64,000 nt of DNA from UBA4408 sp002389785 (GTDB lineage Bacteria; Bacteroidota; Bacteroidia; UBA4408): the NCBI GenBank assembly GCA_035438985.1, contig DAORJK010000013.1:1-64000 (forward strand), written 5' to 3'. The notes beneath the pieces are model-generated. The model searched no databases. It was not told the DNA's origin and saw nothing but the letters and a program-made list of their open reading frames with translations. Both the position numbers and the translations under genes were made by a program. Of the stretch, positions 43,402-52,253 are shown piece by piece (positions within the stretch are counted from its first letter, which is position 1; each line of letters starts with the position of its first letter).

Positions 43402-43884
43402 CGAATTGGGATTATGGTTTTTACAATATTTACAGTAAATATTAGGACAATGTTGGGTACTTAATTTTTCAATGTCAATAGTCTATTAGGTTGATTTTGT
43501 TGTTAATAATTCTTGAATTGCTAATGAATTGATTCCAGTTATCGTAAAAATGGATGAATTTGCAATTGTTTGAAAGTATTGACTAGATTTAAATTTATAA
43601 GCTGAAACAAAAAACACTTGTGAATAGCAATTTTTACGAAAAAATTTGAACATATAGCTTGGTTGTTTATTGGTCAAACATTCCAGCCTTTCATTTTTTC
43701 ACACAATGAAGTATGCGAAAATCCAACAGAACTCAAACTAACAAAATAAAATTTGTTAAAACAAGTTAATTTTATTTCATCGACTACAAAGCACTGTATG
43801 TCTGTTAAATAGTTTTTTTTATCGATGGCTTTATAGGTTAGTTCATCAAACAATTTTCAATTCAATTATAAAAAGTAAATAAAA
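43402..43884. other. Spacer of about 480 bp left of the mobilisation operon
   Basis: AT-rich, with no supported gene; a frame at 43486-43677 is likely chance. It lies at the 3' end of the mobilisation operon and could hold the transfer origin, but no clear inverted-repeat nic site was recognised. Confidence 0.5.
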
Positions 43885-44883
43885 CTACCTTACCAAACTT
43901 TCTTTCGTTTTCACATTTCTGGTTCGTGTCTTGGTTAACTCGTCCTTTTTTTTTGTAATTTCTTCAACTTTAGGTATTGAGGTAACAAAAACATTTTTGA
44001 TTTCTTTTTCAATCGTTCTTTCATTTAAAATATAATCCACAGCCTTTTGCGCTTGCCCACTAGCATGAACAATAAATTTCTTGTCTTTCTTTAATTTTTC
44101 AAGCCAGTGTTGTATGTATGCAATGTTATCCTCAAAGTTTTGATGTGGTATTCCAGTATAAGATTTAAGATATGATGCGCCCATTTCAGCGGTAAGTTCT
44201 TCAATAGCATAATCCCTTGTTTGTGGGCCTTTTTGTTCAAGTAATTCCTTTCTGTTAAGCCTTTCACTGTGTCCGGTTGCGTGAACCAATTCATGGAAAA
44301 GTGTTCCGTAATATCTTTCAATACTAACAAAAGAATCAAGCTTTGGCATATTCACATAGTCTTCTCCTGTGTGGTAAAACGCTCTTTGTTCATTGTGCTG
44401 AATGATTGGTTTCTTCGGCATTTCATTGATAACTTTTTCACACGCTTCAATTGGATTGTTCTGTCTTTCTTCCTTAACTGGTAATTTTTCTTTTGGTATT
44501 CCTGTGCATTGATCAATATTAAAAACTGTATAGTACTTGAGTAATGGAGTTTTCTTAACCTCTTTTGTTTTTTCATCTTCCTTTTCAAGCCACTTCCAAA
44601 AAACCACTAGTTGTGACTTTTCTCCTTTCTTTACAGAGCCTCCCAATTCTTTAATTTGATTGAAAGTCAGGAAATAGTTTTGGGAATAATTCAATGAATT
44701 TAATAGCCAAACGTTGATTCCTTTGTAAGGCTTCTTAGAAACTAAATTTCTTGGTAATCCTGAATCTGTCCATGGTTGTTGCCATGGAACAATTTTCTTT
44801 TCAAGTTTTTCTATGATGTGATTGGTAACTATTTGATATATATCTTTAGTTGTGTTTGGTTGATTTTGTTGAGTATTAGTCAT
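43885..44883 (-). CDS. ArdC-like antirestriction protein
   Basis: 332 residues. The N-terminal domain (about 10-125; IVTNHIIEKLEKKIVPWQQP, then FLTFNQIKELGGSVKKGEKS and VVFWKW) is the ssDNA-binding part of the ArdC family. The zincin-like C-terminal part has TLFHELVHATGHSERLNR with His197, Glu198 and His201. ArdC proteins protect transferred DNA from restriction. It is the last gene of the mobilisation operon, 11 bp after the relaxase, which fits that role. Confidence 0.9.
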   Translation of the reverse strand: MTNTQQNQPNTTKDIYQIVTNHIIEKLEKKIVPWQQPWTDSGLPRNLVSKKPYKGINVWLLNSLNYSQNYFLTFNQIKELGGSVKKGEKSQLVVFWKWLEKEDEKTKEVKKTPLLKYYTVFNIDQCTGIPKEKLPVKEERQNNPIEACEKVINEMPKKPIIQHNEQRAFYHTGEDYVNMPKLDSFVSIERYYGTLFHELVHATGHSERLNRKELLEQKGPQTRDYAIEELTAEMGASYLKSYTGIPHQNFEDNIAYIQHWLEKLKKDKKFIVHASGQAQKAVDYILNERTIEKEIKNVFVTSIPKVEEITKKKDELTKTRTRNVKTKESLVR

Positions 44884-44894
44884 AATTTTAAATA

Positions 44895-45740
44895 TTAACG
44901 ATTAATGTTTCGCACTCTGTCTTTAGAGTTGCCTCTTAATTCCCTTAATTCCTTTTGCTTGTTGTGTATGATGTTTAGCATTTCAATTCTGTCCTCTGTA
45001 AACCCAATTCGGTTGAATCGAAATTTGTTTCTTCCAAAGATTATTCCTGTTGTTTTTCCTCCTCTGTCGTAGGTTTTCAGACCGCATTCATTTAGTAATT
45101 GATAAAAAGTATCTCTTGAATTCGCTTTCTTGTAGCAAGTTTTGAGCATTCCAATTACTTGCTCCTTTTCTGTATCTCTTCCAGTTCTTAACTTGTAGTT
45201 ATATTCCCTATCGCTAGCTTTTCCCCTTTCTCTTTTACCATGCGCAACAATTGATTTTGATAATTCCGGAAAATGTTCAATCTGATAATTCTGAATTTCT
45301 TTCTTAAGTTTTCCAAAATCTGATTTGGACATTCGCATTGCTTTTCCTGCTCTGTATTCGACACCGGAAGCGCAGATATGAATGTGGTAATGTTCTTTGT
45401 CGAAGTGTGGAACTGCAATATACATTCCTTTGGGATTTCTTTTCTGAATGTATTCCCTTGCCATTTCCTGCATCTTGTCTAAGGAAATGTTCTTTGCATC
45501 ATCTCTGTGCCAAGAGAGTATCTCATGGGTGAGAATTACAGAATCCTTTCTTTTTCGTAAACGATGTGTTTCATTTTCTTTAAACTGGTTCACCCATTTT
45601 TCAATATCATCTCCTTTTAAATTGTGTGTCAGAACAAAGCTTTTATCCTTTTCATCAAATAGTCGAGCATTGTCATGGAGCATATACTCCAGTAGTTTCT
45701 TAAAGCTTGGTCGCTTAAAGGATTTTACTTTGACAATCAT
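44895..45740 (-). CDS. Relaxase (mobilisation nuclease)
   Basis: 281 residues from the ATG at 45740. Typical of MobA/VirD2-type relaxases: an N-terminal strand/helix (IVKVKSFKRPSFKKLLEYML), ILTHEILSWHRDD, then HFDKEHYHIHICASGVEYR, where the H-x-H metal motif sits, and KSDFGKLKKEIQNYQIEHFP. It nicks one strand at the transfer origin and pilots the DNA. The likely catalytic Tyr is in the first 25 residues (EYML). It overlaps the MobC-like gene upstream. The tail is shorter than in full conjugative relaxases, in line with a mobilisable element. Confidence 0.85.
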   Translation of the reverse strand: MIVKVKSFKRPSFKKLLEYMLHDNARLFDEKDKSFVLTHNLKGDDIEKWVNQFKENETHRLRKRKDSVILTHEILSWHRDDAKNISLDKMQEMAREYIQKRNPKGMYIAVPHFDKEHYHIHICASGVEYRAGKAMRMSKSDFGKLKKEIQNYQIEHFPELSKSIVAHGKRERGKASDREYNYKLRTGRDTEKEQVIGMLKTCYKKANSRDTFYQLLNECGLKTYDRGGKTTGIIFGRNKFRFNRIGFTEDRIEMLNIIHNKQKELRELRGNSKDRVRNINR

Positions 45741-46218
45741 TTTGAGCAAGTGGTGGGTTTCTAAAAACCTGATTTAATTTTTCTTCTAATCGAATAATTA
45801 TTTTCTCAATGCTCTCAAACTTCTGATCTCGCTCCCAATGATATTTCTCCCTCGTTTTTACAATGCTCTGAATCTGATTTAAACATTCTGAAAGGATTTG
45901 CTCTAAATGCACAATTTGTTCTGAATTTGGAACGATATAGCTTTGGTTGAGGTAAGACATTACAGCGGAGCGAATAAAGGCGGTAATTGTCATTTTATGC
46001 CTATTCGCTGCATGCTCAACTTTACTGTATTCACCATTCTCATTTGAGAAGTTGACCGTAAACTCCGGTTTATGATTGCGCTGATTCTGCTTGTATTTCA
46101 AAAGGTACTCCTTGCGGTAAGCAAGTTTTGCTGCCTTTATTTCCGCATCAGTTCCCTTTTCAAGAACTCCCGTTGCTTCTAAATATTCCCACAGTCCGTT
46201 ATTGTTCCTTTTGCTCAT
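45715..46218 (-). CDS. MobC-like mobilisation accessory protein
   Basis: 167 residues. N-terminal basic part (SKRNNNGLWEYLEATGVL), then FTVNFSNENGEYSKVEHAAN and RHKMTITAFIRSAVMSYLN, the ribbon-helix-helix-like region that binds the transfer origin. The C-terminus is a coiled coil. It lies directly before the relaxase (start overlap 26 bp) and overlaps the coupling-protein gene by 20 bp, as in MobBC-type operons. Confidence 0.75.
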   Translation of the reverse strand: MSKRNNNGLWEYLEATGVLEKGTDAEIKAAKLAYRKEYLLKYKQNQRNHKPEFTVNFSNENGEYSKVEHAANRHKMTITAFIRSAVMSYLNQSYIVPNSEQIVHLEQILSECLNQIQSIVKTREKYHWERDQKFESIEKIIIRLEEKLNQVFRNPPLAQNDCQSKIL

Positions 46219-47656
46219 TTGCTTTTTGCTTTAGGGGTAAAACGGGAATGCTTTCAGTTGCTAGTTGGCCGATAATCTCTGGTGCTTCGATGTTGCTGTA
46301 GTCTTTAAATTTCGATTGTCGGTAGTAAGGTTTAAGTCTCGCCAATATGGGTTGATGATGTCCACAAATTAGAATTGCTTGAGTATCTTTCATGGTTCTG
46401 ATTTCATCATTTGTCATGAGTGGTCGAACTACAGTTCTTTCCTTTTCATCTTTGTATTCATACCTTCCTAATGTTTGTTCCAATTCCTTTGCTGTTTCTA
46501 AGGATGTTCCGGTGAAATACATTTTTGCAAAACAGTTGGATTTAATTGCATCTGCATTGTTTTTTCCATAGTGATTTACCAGTTGATTAAAATCTTGTAC
46601 CAAGAGCATGATTCCTGAGCGGTGCTTTCTGACATTGGCAACTGCTAATGATAGCGTTGGAAGGTAGAGTGATGATGCTTCATCAATTAGCAAGAAAATA
46701 TCCTTCTCACTCTCTGAGGGAAAGCGTGAAAGAAGGAAAGCAAAGAATTGTTCGAAGAAAAGTGAGGTTAATACAGAGTAATATTTTTGGTCTGCTACCG
46801 AATTTTGTATGAACAATGCTGTTGGTTTGTTTCTAAACTCAATTAGGTCAAGATTGTCTGTTGATGTAACTTTTGCAATAGATTCATCATTGAAAAGTTG
46901 AAGCGCAGCTTTGCAAGTGGCAATGACTCCACTTACAACTTTGTCATCATAAGCGATAAAGGATTTGTATTCTGCAAACAGAATTTCATCTGCATGTTCT
47001 GAAAACAAGGCATCTACTGATTCTGGATTCCCTCCTAATCTGTTTAAGAGTTGCCTTACATTGTAAAGATTCTGAAATTCTGGTGCTTGCTTTTTTAGGA
47101 TAGTGATAAGCATGGCAAGCAATGATGTTGCCTGAGAATTCCAAAATGGATCTTTGCTTTTTCCTCCTAATGCATTTTCAATTAAGAGAGAAGCAACCTT
47201 CTGAATATCCGATGAGCTTTGCGCTCTGACAAGTGGATTGTAACCCGAAGAATTATTCGGATTAGAAAAGTTCAGTACTTTGATTTCATGGCCTTTCTGC
47301 TTTAAATATCCTGCACTTTTTGAAAAAAGCTCACCCGAAGGATCGTGAATGACAAAACTTCCCTTCATTGTGTATAGTGATGGAAAGAGCACCACGCTTG
47401 ATTTTCCAGTACCAGTTCCTCCAATTATGAGTGAATTCTGATACGAATTTTTAACTGATAAATTTCTTCTTCCTGTGAGACAGAAGCCATATTCTCTGCT
47501 TGATAGCAGAGTTCTAGCACTTACAAATTCCGCATTGTAGCTATCCTTCTTTTTAGGAATAGCAGTCCAAGCGAATTGTATAAACTCGAAGATTCCTTTG
47601 AAAATACTTTCTAGAAGTTTTATGAAGAGTATGAGGAGTTGTTCTATGATTTTCAT
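46199..47656 (-). CDS. VirD4/TraG-type coupling protein
   Basis: 485 residues. A short N-terminal hydrophobic part (ILFIKLLESIFKGIFEF) precedes the ATPase: Walker A GGTGTGKSS at 79-87, FVIHDPSGELFSKS, and Walker B-like IFLLIDEASSLYLP. The segment IMLLVQDFNQLVNHYGKNNA fits the TraG/VirD4 'sensor' region. It links the relaxosome to a type IV channel. No other type IV secretion genes are in the window, so the element must use a helper or carry them elsewhere. Fifth gene from the left in the operon. Confidence 0.9.
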   Translation of the reverse strand: MKIIEQLLILFIKLLESIFKGIFEFIQFAWTAIPKKKDSYNAEFVSARTLLSSREYGFCLTGRRNLSVKNSYQNSLIIGGTGTGKSSVVLFPSLYTMKGSFVIHDPSGELFSKSAGYLKQKGHEIKVLNFSNPNNSSGYNPLVRAQSSSDIQKVASLLIENALGGKSKDPFWNSQATSLLAMLITILKKQAPEFQNLYNVRQLLNRLGGNPESVDALFSEHADEILFAEYKSFIAYDDKVVSGVIATCKAALQLFNDESIAKVTSTDNLDLIEFRNKPTALFIQNSVADQKYYSVLTSLFFEQFFAFLLSRFPSESEKDIFLLIDEASSLYLPTLSLAVANVRKHRSGIMLLVQDFNQLVNHYGKNNADAIKSNCFAKMYFTGTSLETAKELEQTLGRYEYKDEKERTVVRPLMTNDEIRTMKDTQAILICGHHQPILARLKPYYRQSKFKDYSNIEAPEIIGQLATESIPVLPLKQKANEQKEQ

Positions 47657-47668
47657 TTTGTTTAGGGA

Positions 47669-47806
47669 TTAGTGTTTGTTAATGAATGATTGAAGAAATA
47701 CATTGATTTGTTGTAAGATGAGTTCTGCCAGTCGGCAGCAACCCCACAACACAAGCAAGATTAGCTTCCCTATAAATTTCAGAAAAGTCCAAATTGAATT
47801 GCCCAT
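47669..47806 (-). CDS. Small hydrophobic protein, 45 aa
   Basis: From the ATG at 47806 the frame reads MGNSIWTFLKFIGKLILLVL, then WGCCRLAELILQQINVFLQS and FINKH. It is a single membrane-span peptide. It lies between the lipoprotein gene (11 bp) and the coupling-protein gene (12 bp), in line with the rest of the operon spacing, so it is probably real. It may help anchor the coupling protein, which has only a short hydrophobic N-terminus. Confidence 0.55.
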   Translation of the reverse strand: MGNSIWTFLKFIGKLILLVLWGCCRLAELILQQINVFLQSFINKH

Positions 47807-47817
47807 GCTTTCCAGTA

Positions 47818-48531
47818 TTAAAAATTAAGATTTGCAGATATTGTCACTTTCGCTCCTTTGCTCTCAAGTAGTTTCTTGTAGAATTCCGAAATGATTAGAA
47901 AACGCGCATCGCTTTTAAGGTCCTTGGGTTGGTATATGAAATAAATTTCAACACCACTTAGCGGACTTATTAAAAGCTCCTTTTCAAATCTTTTCTGTAA
48001 TGAATATGGTTGATTTTTCACTAGTTCAAAATCTTCTTTTCGATAGAATGAAAACTCTGGAGTATTTTCCATCAAATCGCTATACACCACTAAAATTTTT
48101 CTATCTGACTTGCTTTGACTTAGTTGATTTAGTTCTCTTACTATTGGTAAATAGATCGAAGAATTTTCCTTCTCAACTGAATCACTTGGAATTTCAGACA
48201 ACTTCGATTCAATTGCAATTTTGAACTTCTTGATTTCACCTTGTCTTTCCATTTCATTTGAAAGCCATTTATTTTGCGGTTCAATCTTTACTTGGCTTCT
48301 TTGGTTATAGCTTACATCGCTCAAGTTCTGAAACTTGAAGATGGCTCCATTTAAAGGGTTTTCAGTTAACCCGAAGAGATTAAATATCTCTTCGGGTTTG
48401 GGTTGCTCTATTATGGAATCGGTAACATCTCTTGCTATGACAAGCTCTGTTGTTGTGTTTCTTTCAGAAACACACCCAACGAGCAAAATAATTAGCAAAA
48501 GAATTCCTGTCGTTTTTAGTATTGTGTTCAT
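47818..48531 (-). CDS. Lipoprotein of the mobilisation operon
   Basis: 237 residues from the ATG at 48531 (a longer frame to 48657 overlaps the next gene and has no signal). The signal peptide ends in a lipobox (LLIILLVGCVSERN). The mature part has a von Willebrand-like feel: VIARDVTDSI near the start, KILVVYSDLMENTP later, and VEIYFIYQPKD. The start lies 4 bp after the stop of the membrane protein gene. Role in transfer unknown. Confidence 0.7.
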   Translation of the reverse strand: MNTILKTTGILLLIILLVGCVSERNTTTELVIARDVTDSIIEQPKPEEIFNLFGLTENPLNGAIFKFQNLSDVSYNQRSQVKIEPQNKWLSNEMERQGEIKKFKIAIESKLSEIPSDSVEKENSSIYLPIVRELNQLSQSKSDRKILVVYSDLMENTPEFSFYRKEDFELVKNQPYSLQKRFEKELLISPLSGVEIYFIYQPKDLKSDARFLIISEFYKKLLESKGAKVTISANLNF

Positions 48532-48535
48532 GTTT

Positions 48536-49603
48536 TTAGTAGTTAAAGTTTGTAAATGAAATATCTTTAATGTCGGGTTGAGGAAGGACATCCGAAAAAC
48601 AATCAGGAATGATTCCATCTTTTCTGTAAGTCCGATTGGTTGCTTTATATAGCTCAATTGTTTCGAAATACATTTTGCGAAGTCTGTCCATGAGTGAATT
48701 GTAGTAGGACTTCATTCGATAGCAATCCTTTTGATTTTCCTGTCTCTCTTCATCAATTTTCTGTCTTTCAATATGAATTTGCTTTACTTCCTTTTCCAAG
48801 TTTTCAATCTCCTTTAAAATCTTGCTTCTGTTTGTTTGCTCTTTCAACTCTGCCCATGTTGGAAGCATGAAGAAGGAAACTAGTGAAGACACTACAAAAA
48901 AGAACAGATTGAACAAAGTGAAGATTAAGGGACTTAAGTGCACGTCATGATTAGCTAAATAATCAGTTCGCAAAATTGCCATCACCCAAAATACTAATGA
49001 AGCTAATGCAAGTGAGCCCCAAATGAGTAATCTTCTTTGTAAAGTTGTTTTAGCAATCTTGTAGAGAAAAGGTACAAGGTGAGAGAAAATAAAAACGCTA
49101 AAAGAAACTATTACTGAAAGGAAGAGTGAGAAAAGAAAGCTCTCTCCTGTAACTTGAAACGATTTACTGTTGTAAATTATTTCGCCAAGATTGATTATGA
49201 AGGTAATGAGTAATGTAAACCATATTCTTTTAATTACACTTCCTTCCTCCTTCTTATCATTCGCATATTTTAGGTTCTTTATCTGTCCTAATTTTTCCTG
49301 AGTTAGTATTGCAAGGTTGTTGTCCTTTTCCTTTAGTGAAATCTCTTCTATTTGCGCTTCCTCAAAATATGAGTGTGGTTGCACATAGTGATAGATTTCG
49401 GAAGCCTCCATTTCATAGCCAGTTCTTAATTCTCCTGTGAAATGTTCCAATATCTCTTTTGTTGCGAGTGGTCGATTTTCCTGCGCATGATGCATGGCAT
49501 TTTTGACAGCCAATTCTTTGATTTGCTTGTCCTTTTTTTGGATTTGATTTTCTAGGGTCTGGTCAACAGAATTCCCAGAAGCAATTATTTTTGCCTTTTT
49601 CAT
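48536..49603 (-). CDS. Membrane protein, first gene of the mobilisation operon
   Basis: 355 residues. A soluble N-terminal part of about 125 residues is followed by four hydrophobic spans (IWFTLLITFIINLGEIIY, FLFSLFLSVIVSFSVFIF, WGSLALASLVFWVMAILR and LIFTLFNLFFFVVSSLVSFF), then a coiled coil (LKEIENLEKEVKQIHIERQK). The N-terminus is charged. It may be a structural or regulatory membrane part of the transfer apparatus. No enzyme motif was recognised. Confidence 0.75.
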   Translation of the reverse strand: MKKAKIIASGNSVDQTLENQIQKKDKQIKELAVKNAMHHAQENRPLATKEILEHFTGELRTGYEMEASEIYHYVQPHSYFEEAQIEEISLKEKDNNLAILTQEKLGQIKNLKYANDKKEEGSVIKRIWFTLLITFIINLGEIIYNSKSFQVTGESFLFSLFLSVIVSFSVFIFSHLVPFLYKIAKTTLQRRLLIWGSLALASLVFWVMAILRTDYLANHDVHLSPLIFTLFNLFFFVVSSLVSFFMLPTWAELKEQTNRSKILKEIENLEKEVKQIHIERQKIDEERQENQKDCYRMKSYYNSLMDRLRKMYFETIELYKATNRTYRKDGIIPDCFSDVLPQPDIKDISFTNFNY

Positions 49604-49647
49604 AGTATTAAATTTTTAAGATTTGTAATGATTTTTATTAAAAAACG

Positions 49648-49679
49648 GAGTGCACTTGGAGTGCACATCTAGAGTGCAC
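49648..49679 (+). repeat. Three GAGTGCAC direct repeats
   Basis: GAGTGCAC lies at 49648-49655, 49659-49666 and 49672-49679 (start spacing 11 and 13 bp). They sit about 70 bp left of the tRNA fragment and 45 bp upstream of the mobilisation operon. They could be arm sites for a recombinase or a regulator/transfer-origin binding array. Confidence 0.5.
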
Positions 49680-49749
49680 AATTGTTGCATTTTGTGCAAA
49701 AATGTACGGTAGGCGACCTTGACTTTATTGGTATTCCAGCGGTGTAGTA

Positions 49750-49806
49750 AGGACTTAAAATCCTGTGGCCATTGCGGCCGTATCGGTTCGATTCCGATCC
49801 CGGGTA
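49750..49806 (+). tRNA. 3' half of tRNA-Leu(TAA), truncated; likely attachment site
   Basis: The sequence from AGGACTTAAAATCCTG gives the anticodon arm (anticodon TAA, Leu), then the long variable arm GGCCATTGCGGCC, the T arm ATCGGTTCGATTCCGAT and the acceptor 3' strand CCCGGGT plus A at 49806. The matching acceptor 5' strand (ACCCGGG) and the D arm are missing upstream; sequence left of about 49750 does not fit. This is the expected scar of an element integrated into the 3' part of a tRNA gene, marking the right end of the island. The intact tRNA should lie left of this window. Confidence 0.75.
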
Positions 49807-49969
49807 CAAAATTCAGAGCGAAAATGAGAGCGAGAGCGAGCATTTTTGTTCTGAATTTTTCCTCATTCTCATTTTGTTTCTCACTCTTTTTTTTCAATTA
49901 ATTCCTTGTACCCTCGAAGCTGCGCTTCGTTCGGAACTAATCAGAAAAGCTTTGCTTGGGTAACCCCAT

Positions 49970-50124
49970 ACTGGCGCGCGCTTGTAGCGCGTGACCAATG
50001 CACTTGCTATTAAATACACATATCTTAATTTTGTACGGATGTCAGAAAAATATAAGTTCAAGGGTCGGGTAAGCATAAATTTTGTAACACCGATAGAAGT
50101 CACGCGCTACAAGCGCGCGCCAGT
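49970..50124. repeat. Perfect 26-bp inverted repeat with 103-bp centre, MITE-like
   Basis: The arm at 49970-49995 (starts ACTGGCGCGCGCTTGTAG) is exactly the reverse complement of 50099-50124. The flanks extend the match with mismatches (ACCCC next to each arm). GC-rich arms in AT-rich DNA suggest a small mobile element or a dispersed palindromic repeat. No coding sequence lies inside. Confidence 0.65.
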
Positions 50125-50172
50125 GAGGGGTAAAAATCTACAGAGGTAAAATCTGCCCGATTTCATGACTCA

Positions 50173-52011
50173 CTATTCGTCCTTCTCTTTCCCATACACA
50201 TATTTACACATTTTTGTAGCGTGTGCTTTAAGTATATTTGCCATACCTTCATACTGTCCGAATAATCCCTTTTCCTCTTTAAAAATTACAGGAGAGCTAT
50301 AATATGTTCGTGTACCACAGTAAAATTGTCCTATGTTTTTTGCTTCTTTATCTGATTCCTCTGCTTTTCCGGGATTGGGCCCCATCATCGTCATTACCAC
50401 AGCATTTACTCCATAATCATCTTTTGTTGATTTAATTTTTCGTGTACAAATATATACTACTACCACAGCATCCACATCCAAGCCTTTAGCCAGATCATAA
50501 CCCAAACTGGAAGTTAATTTTCGATTTGCCGAAAAAATTCCCTGGTCGAAATTGGAAAGGGTCGATTCATCTGCAGCTTCATTACAAACAAAGAAAGAGC
50601 GGTATCCTTTTCCGGCTGGCGAAATTTTTAATGTAGAAGCAGTGGCTACGGCAACATCCCAAACGTTGGAGCTTGCAGCCCCTCTTTTGGTAATTGTTGT
50701 TTTTTCCTTTTTCGCCGATTCCTGATTAAAGTTATAATAGAAGTCTGATTTTTCAGGTGTATCTAAAAACTCATCCGGAGTAAGTAAATCGACTCCGTTT
50801 TCTTTGAAGGATGCTTTCAGTGCGGCAATGCTTTCGCCATAAAAACCATTAATTTGTGTTTGTCCTATGATGTCGGAGGTTCGCCAAACAGAAGTTGTAA
50901 CACTGCCTGTGTAAGTTCCACCCTGTACTTTTCCTTTACCGGGATCATACAGGTAATAGCTGATGAGCGCTACTTTTTTGGGTTTAGATTTTAGCAAATC
51001 CATATTTGCACTATAACCGCCTCCATTGCTGTTTCTTCCTTCCCTTGGAAAATCATATTTTACCTTTATTTTATCGGGATTTTGAGTTTCTTCGGCAAAG
51101 GGAGTTACTTTATTAGTTAGACCGGTTTCCTTTAGATCGGCTCCATTTTTTATAAAAAGTCGAACAATTTCTTCATTACCAAACCCACCTGCAATGGCAA
51201 GTGTAAGTGGTGAAGAGGGTTTACCTCCTGCAAATCCTTTGTTTTTTTCGTTGATGTTTAGACCTTGACTTAAAAGCAGCGCCAACATTTCATCAGGAGT
51301 GCCCAATCTGTCCTCAGGCATATCTTCGGCATACCACTCCGGCATTTTTATGCCATATGATTCCATGCTTGTTTTGGCAGCAGCAAACACCTGTCTGCGT
51401 GCACCAATTGATTTGGCATAAAGAGCAAACGTATGCATCAAACCATTACCATCGTAAACGGCTAAATCGGCTTTAGCTCCCTTCTCAAAAAGCAACTTCG
51501 CACAGGGTACGCAATTCGTATTCATTACCACACTGTGCAAAGGATATATTTCTGTTGGTTTTGCGGCTTTAAGTGCAGTTTCCCAAGCTTTAATTAGGTC
51601 TTTATTGCCATCTTTGCCCTTTGCCTTTTCCTTTTCTATTAATAATTTAAACGTTTCTCCCGGATTGGTTCTTCCCGGTTTGTTAGGGTTAGCACCGGCC
51701 GCAAGAAGTAATTTTATAACATCCGTTGAATAAAACGTAGCTGCTTGAACCAGGGCCGGATATTCACCAAGATTAGGATCAGCTCCTTTATCCAGTAATA
51801 GTTTAGTGATGTCGGGCCATAAATAAGCCGAAGCAATTGGAGGATTCCCTGCTTCTAAAGCATTTACATCAGCACCGGCAGTAATTGCCGCCGTAGCTTT
51901 AGCAAAATCTCCACCTTTGCAGGCAGCAAAAAGATCTTCATTTGCACCTGCATAGCATTCCATACTTGCAAAGAACACAAGTAGTAGTAGTAAAGAGTAT
52001 GTGTTTTTCAT
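50173..52011 (-). CDS. Secreted ankyrin-repeat protein
   Basis: 612 residues. Signal peptide (LLLLLVFFASMECYAGA). Ankyrin repeats fill the N-terminal half: EDLFAACKGGDFAKATAAIT, AGADVNALE, LLLDKGADPNLGEYPALVQA, LLLAAGANPNKPG, and later ALTLAIAGGFGNEEIVRLFI-type units and KNGADLKE. The C-terminal half (about 340-612) is a different domain with KKVALISYYLYDPGKGKVQG and a nucleotide/solute-binding-like strand pattern; I do not recognise it. It probably sits in the periplasm and binds a protein. Single gene, divergent from the AraC-like gene. Confidence 0.85.
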   Translation of the reverse strand: MKNTYSLLLLLVFFASMECYAGANEDLFAACKGGDFAKATAAITAGADVNALEAGNPPIASAYLWPDITKLLLDKGADPNLGEYPALVQAATFYSTDVIKLLLAAGANPNKPGRTNPGETFKLLIEKEKAKGKDGNKDLIKAWETALKAAKPTEIYPLHSVVMNTNCVPCAKLLFEKGAKADLAVYDGNGLMHTFALYAKSIGARRQVFAAAKTSMESYGIKMPEWYAEDMPEDRLGTPDEMLALLLSQGLNINEKNKGFAGGKPSSPLTLAIAGGFGNEEIVRLFIKNGADLKETGLTNKVTPFAEETQNPDKIKVKYDFPREGRNSNGGGYSANMDLLKSKPKKVALISYYLYDPGKGKVQGGTYTGSVTTSVWRTSDIIGQTQINGFYGESIAALKASFKENGVDLLTPDEFLDTPEKSDFYYNFNQESAKKEKTTITKRGAASSNVWDVAVATASTLKISPAGKGYRSFFVCNEAADESTLSNFDQGIFSANRKLTSSLGYDLAKGLDVDAVVVVYICTRKIKSTKDDYGVNAVVMTMMGPNPGKAEESDKEAKNIGQFYCGTRTYYSSPVIFKEEKGLFGQYEGMANILKAHATKMCKYVYGKEKDE

Positions 52012-52253
52012 TTTAAGAAATTTTTAGATTTAACACAATAGTATATAATTGTAGAATCAACAAGAACGAATTGAATGTCTGTTTTTTAAATATCTTACTC
52101 ATGTTCTTTTTAATTCGCTAAATCCCTTATCTCAGGATGAGCTAAATCTTAAATTAAAGTTTATAACCATTGTTACCCCTTTTCGTAAATCTTTATAAGT
52201 ATTAACGTTTTATTTTCTGCTTTACCGAAATTTAGCTACAATTGCTTAAATGT

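Larger units (their letters stand above)
49604..50172. other. Island right end: spacer with repeats and tRNA fragment
   Basis: This stretch of about 570 bp has no supported gene. It holds three GAGTGCAC repeats, the tRNA-Leu 3' half and a long inverted repeat, each listed separately. A minus frame over 49616-49897 is antisense to the tRNA fragment and is rejected. Confidence 0.65.

Noticed and set aside
43486..43677. 63-aa minus-strand frame
   Set aside because: Low-complexity AT-rich sequence with no support from spacing or motifs.
49712..49806. A complete tRNA-Leu
   Set aside because: The acceptor 5' strand and D arm that should pair with CCCGGGT and fold upstream are absent, so only the 3' half is supported.
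49616..49897. 93-aa minus-strand frame (contains GIEPIRPQWPQDFKSLLHR)
   Set aside because: It is antisense to the tRNA-Leu fragment; this kind of peptide is a known artefact of reading a tRNA gene backwards.
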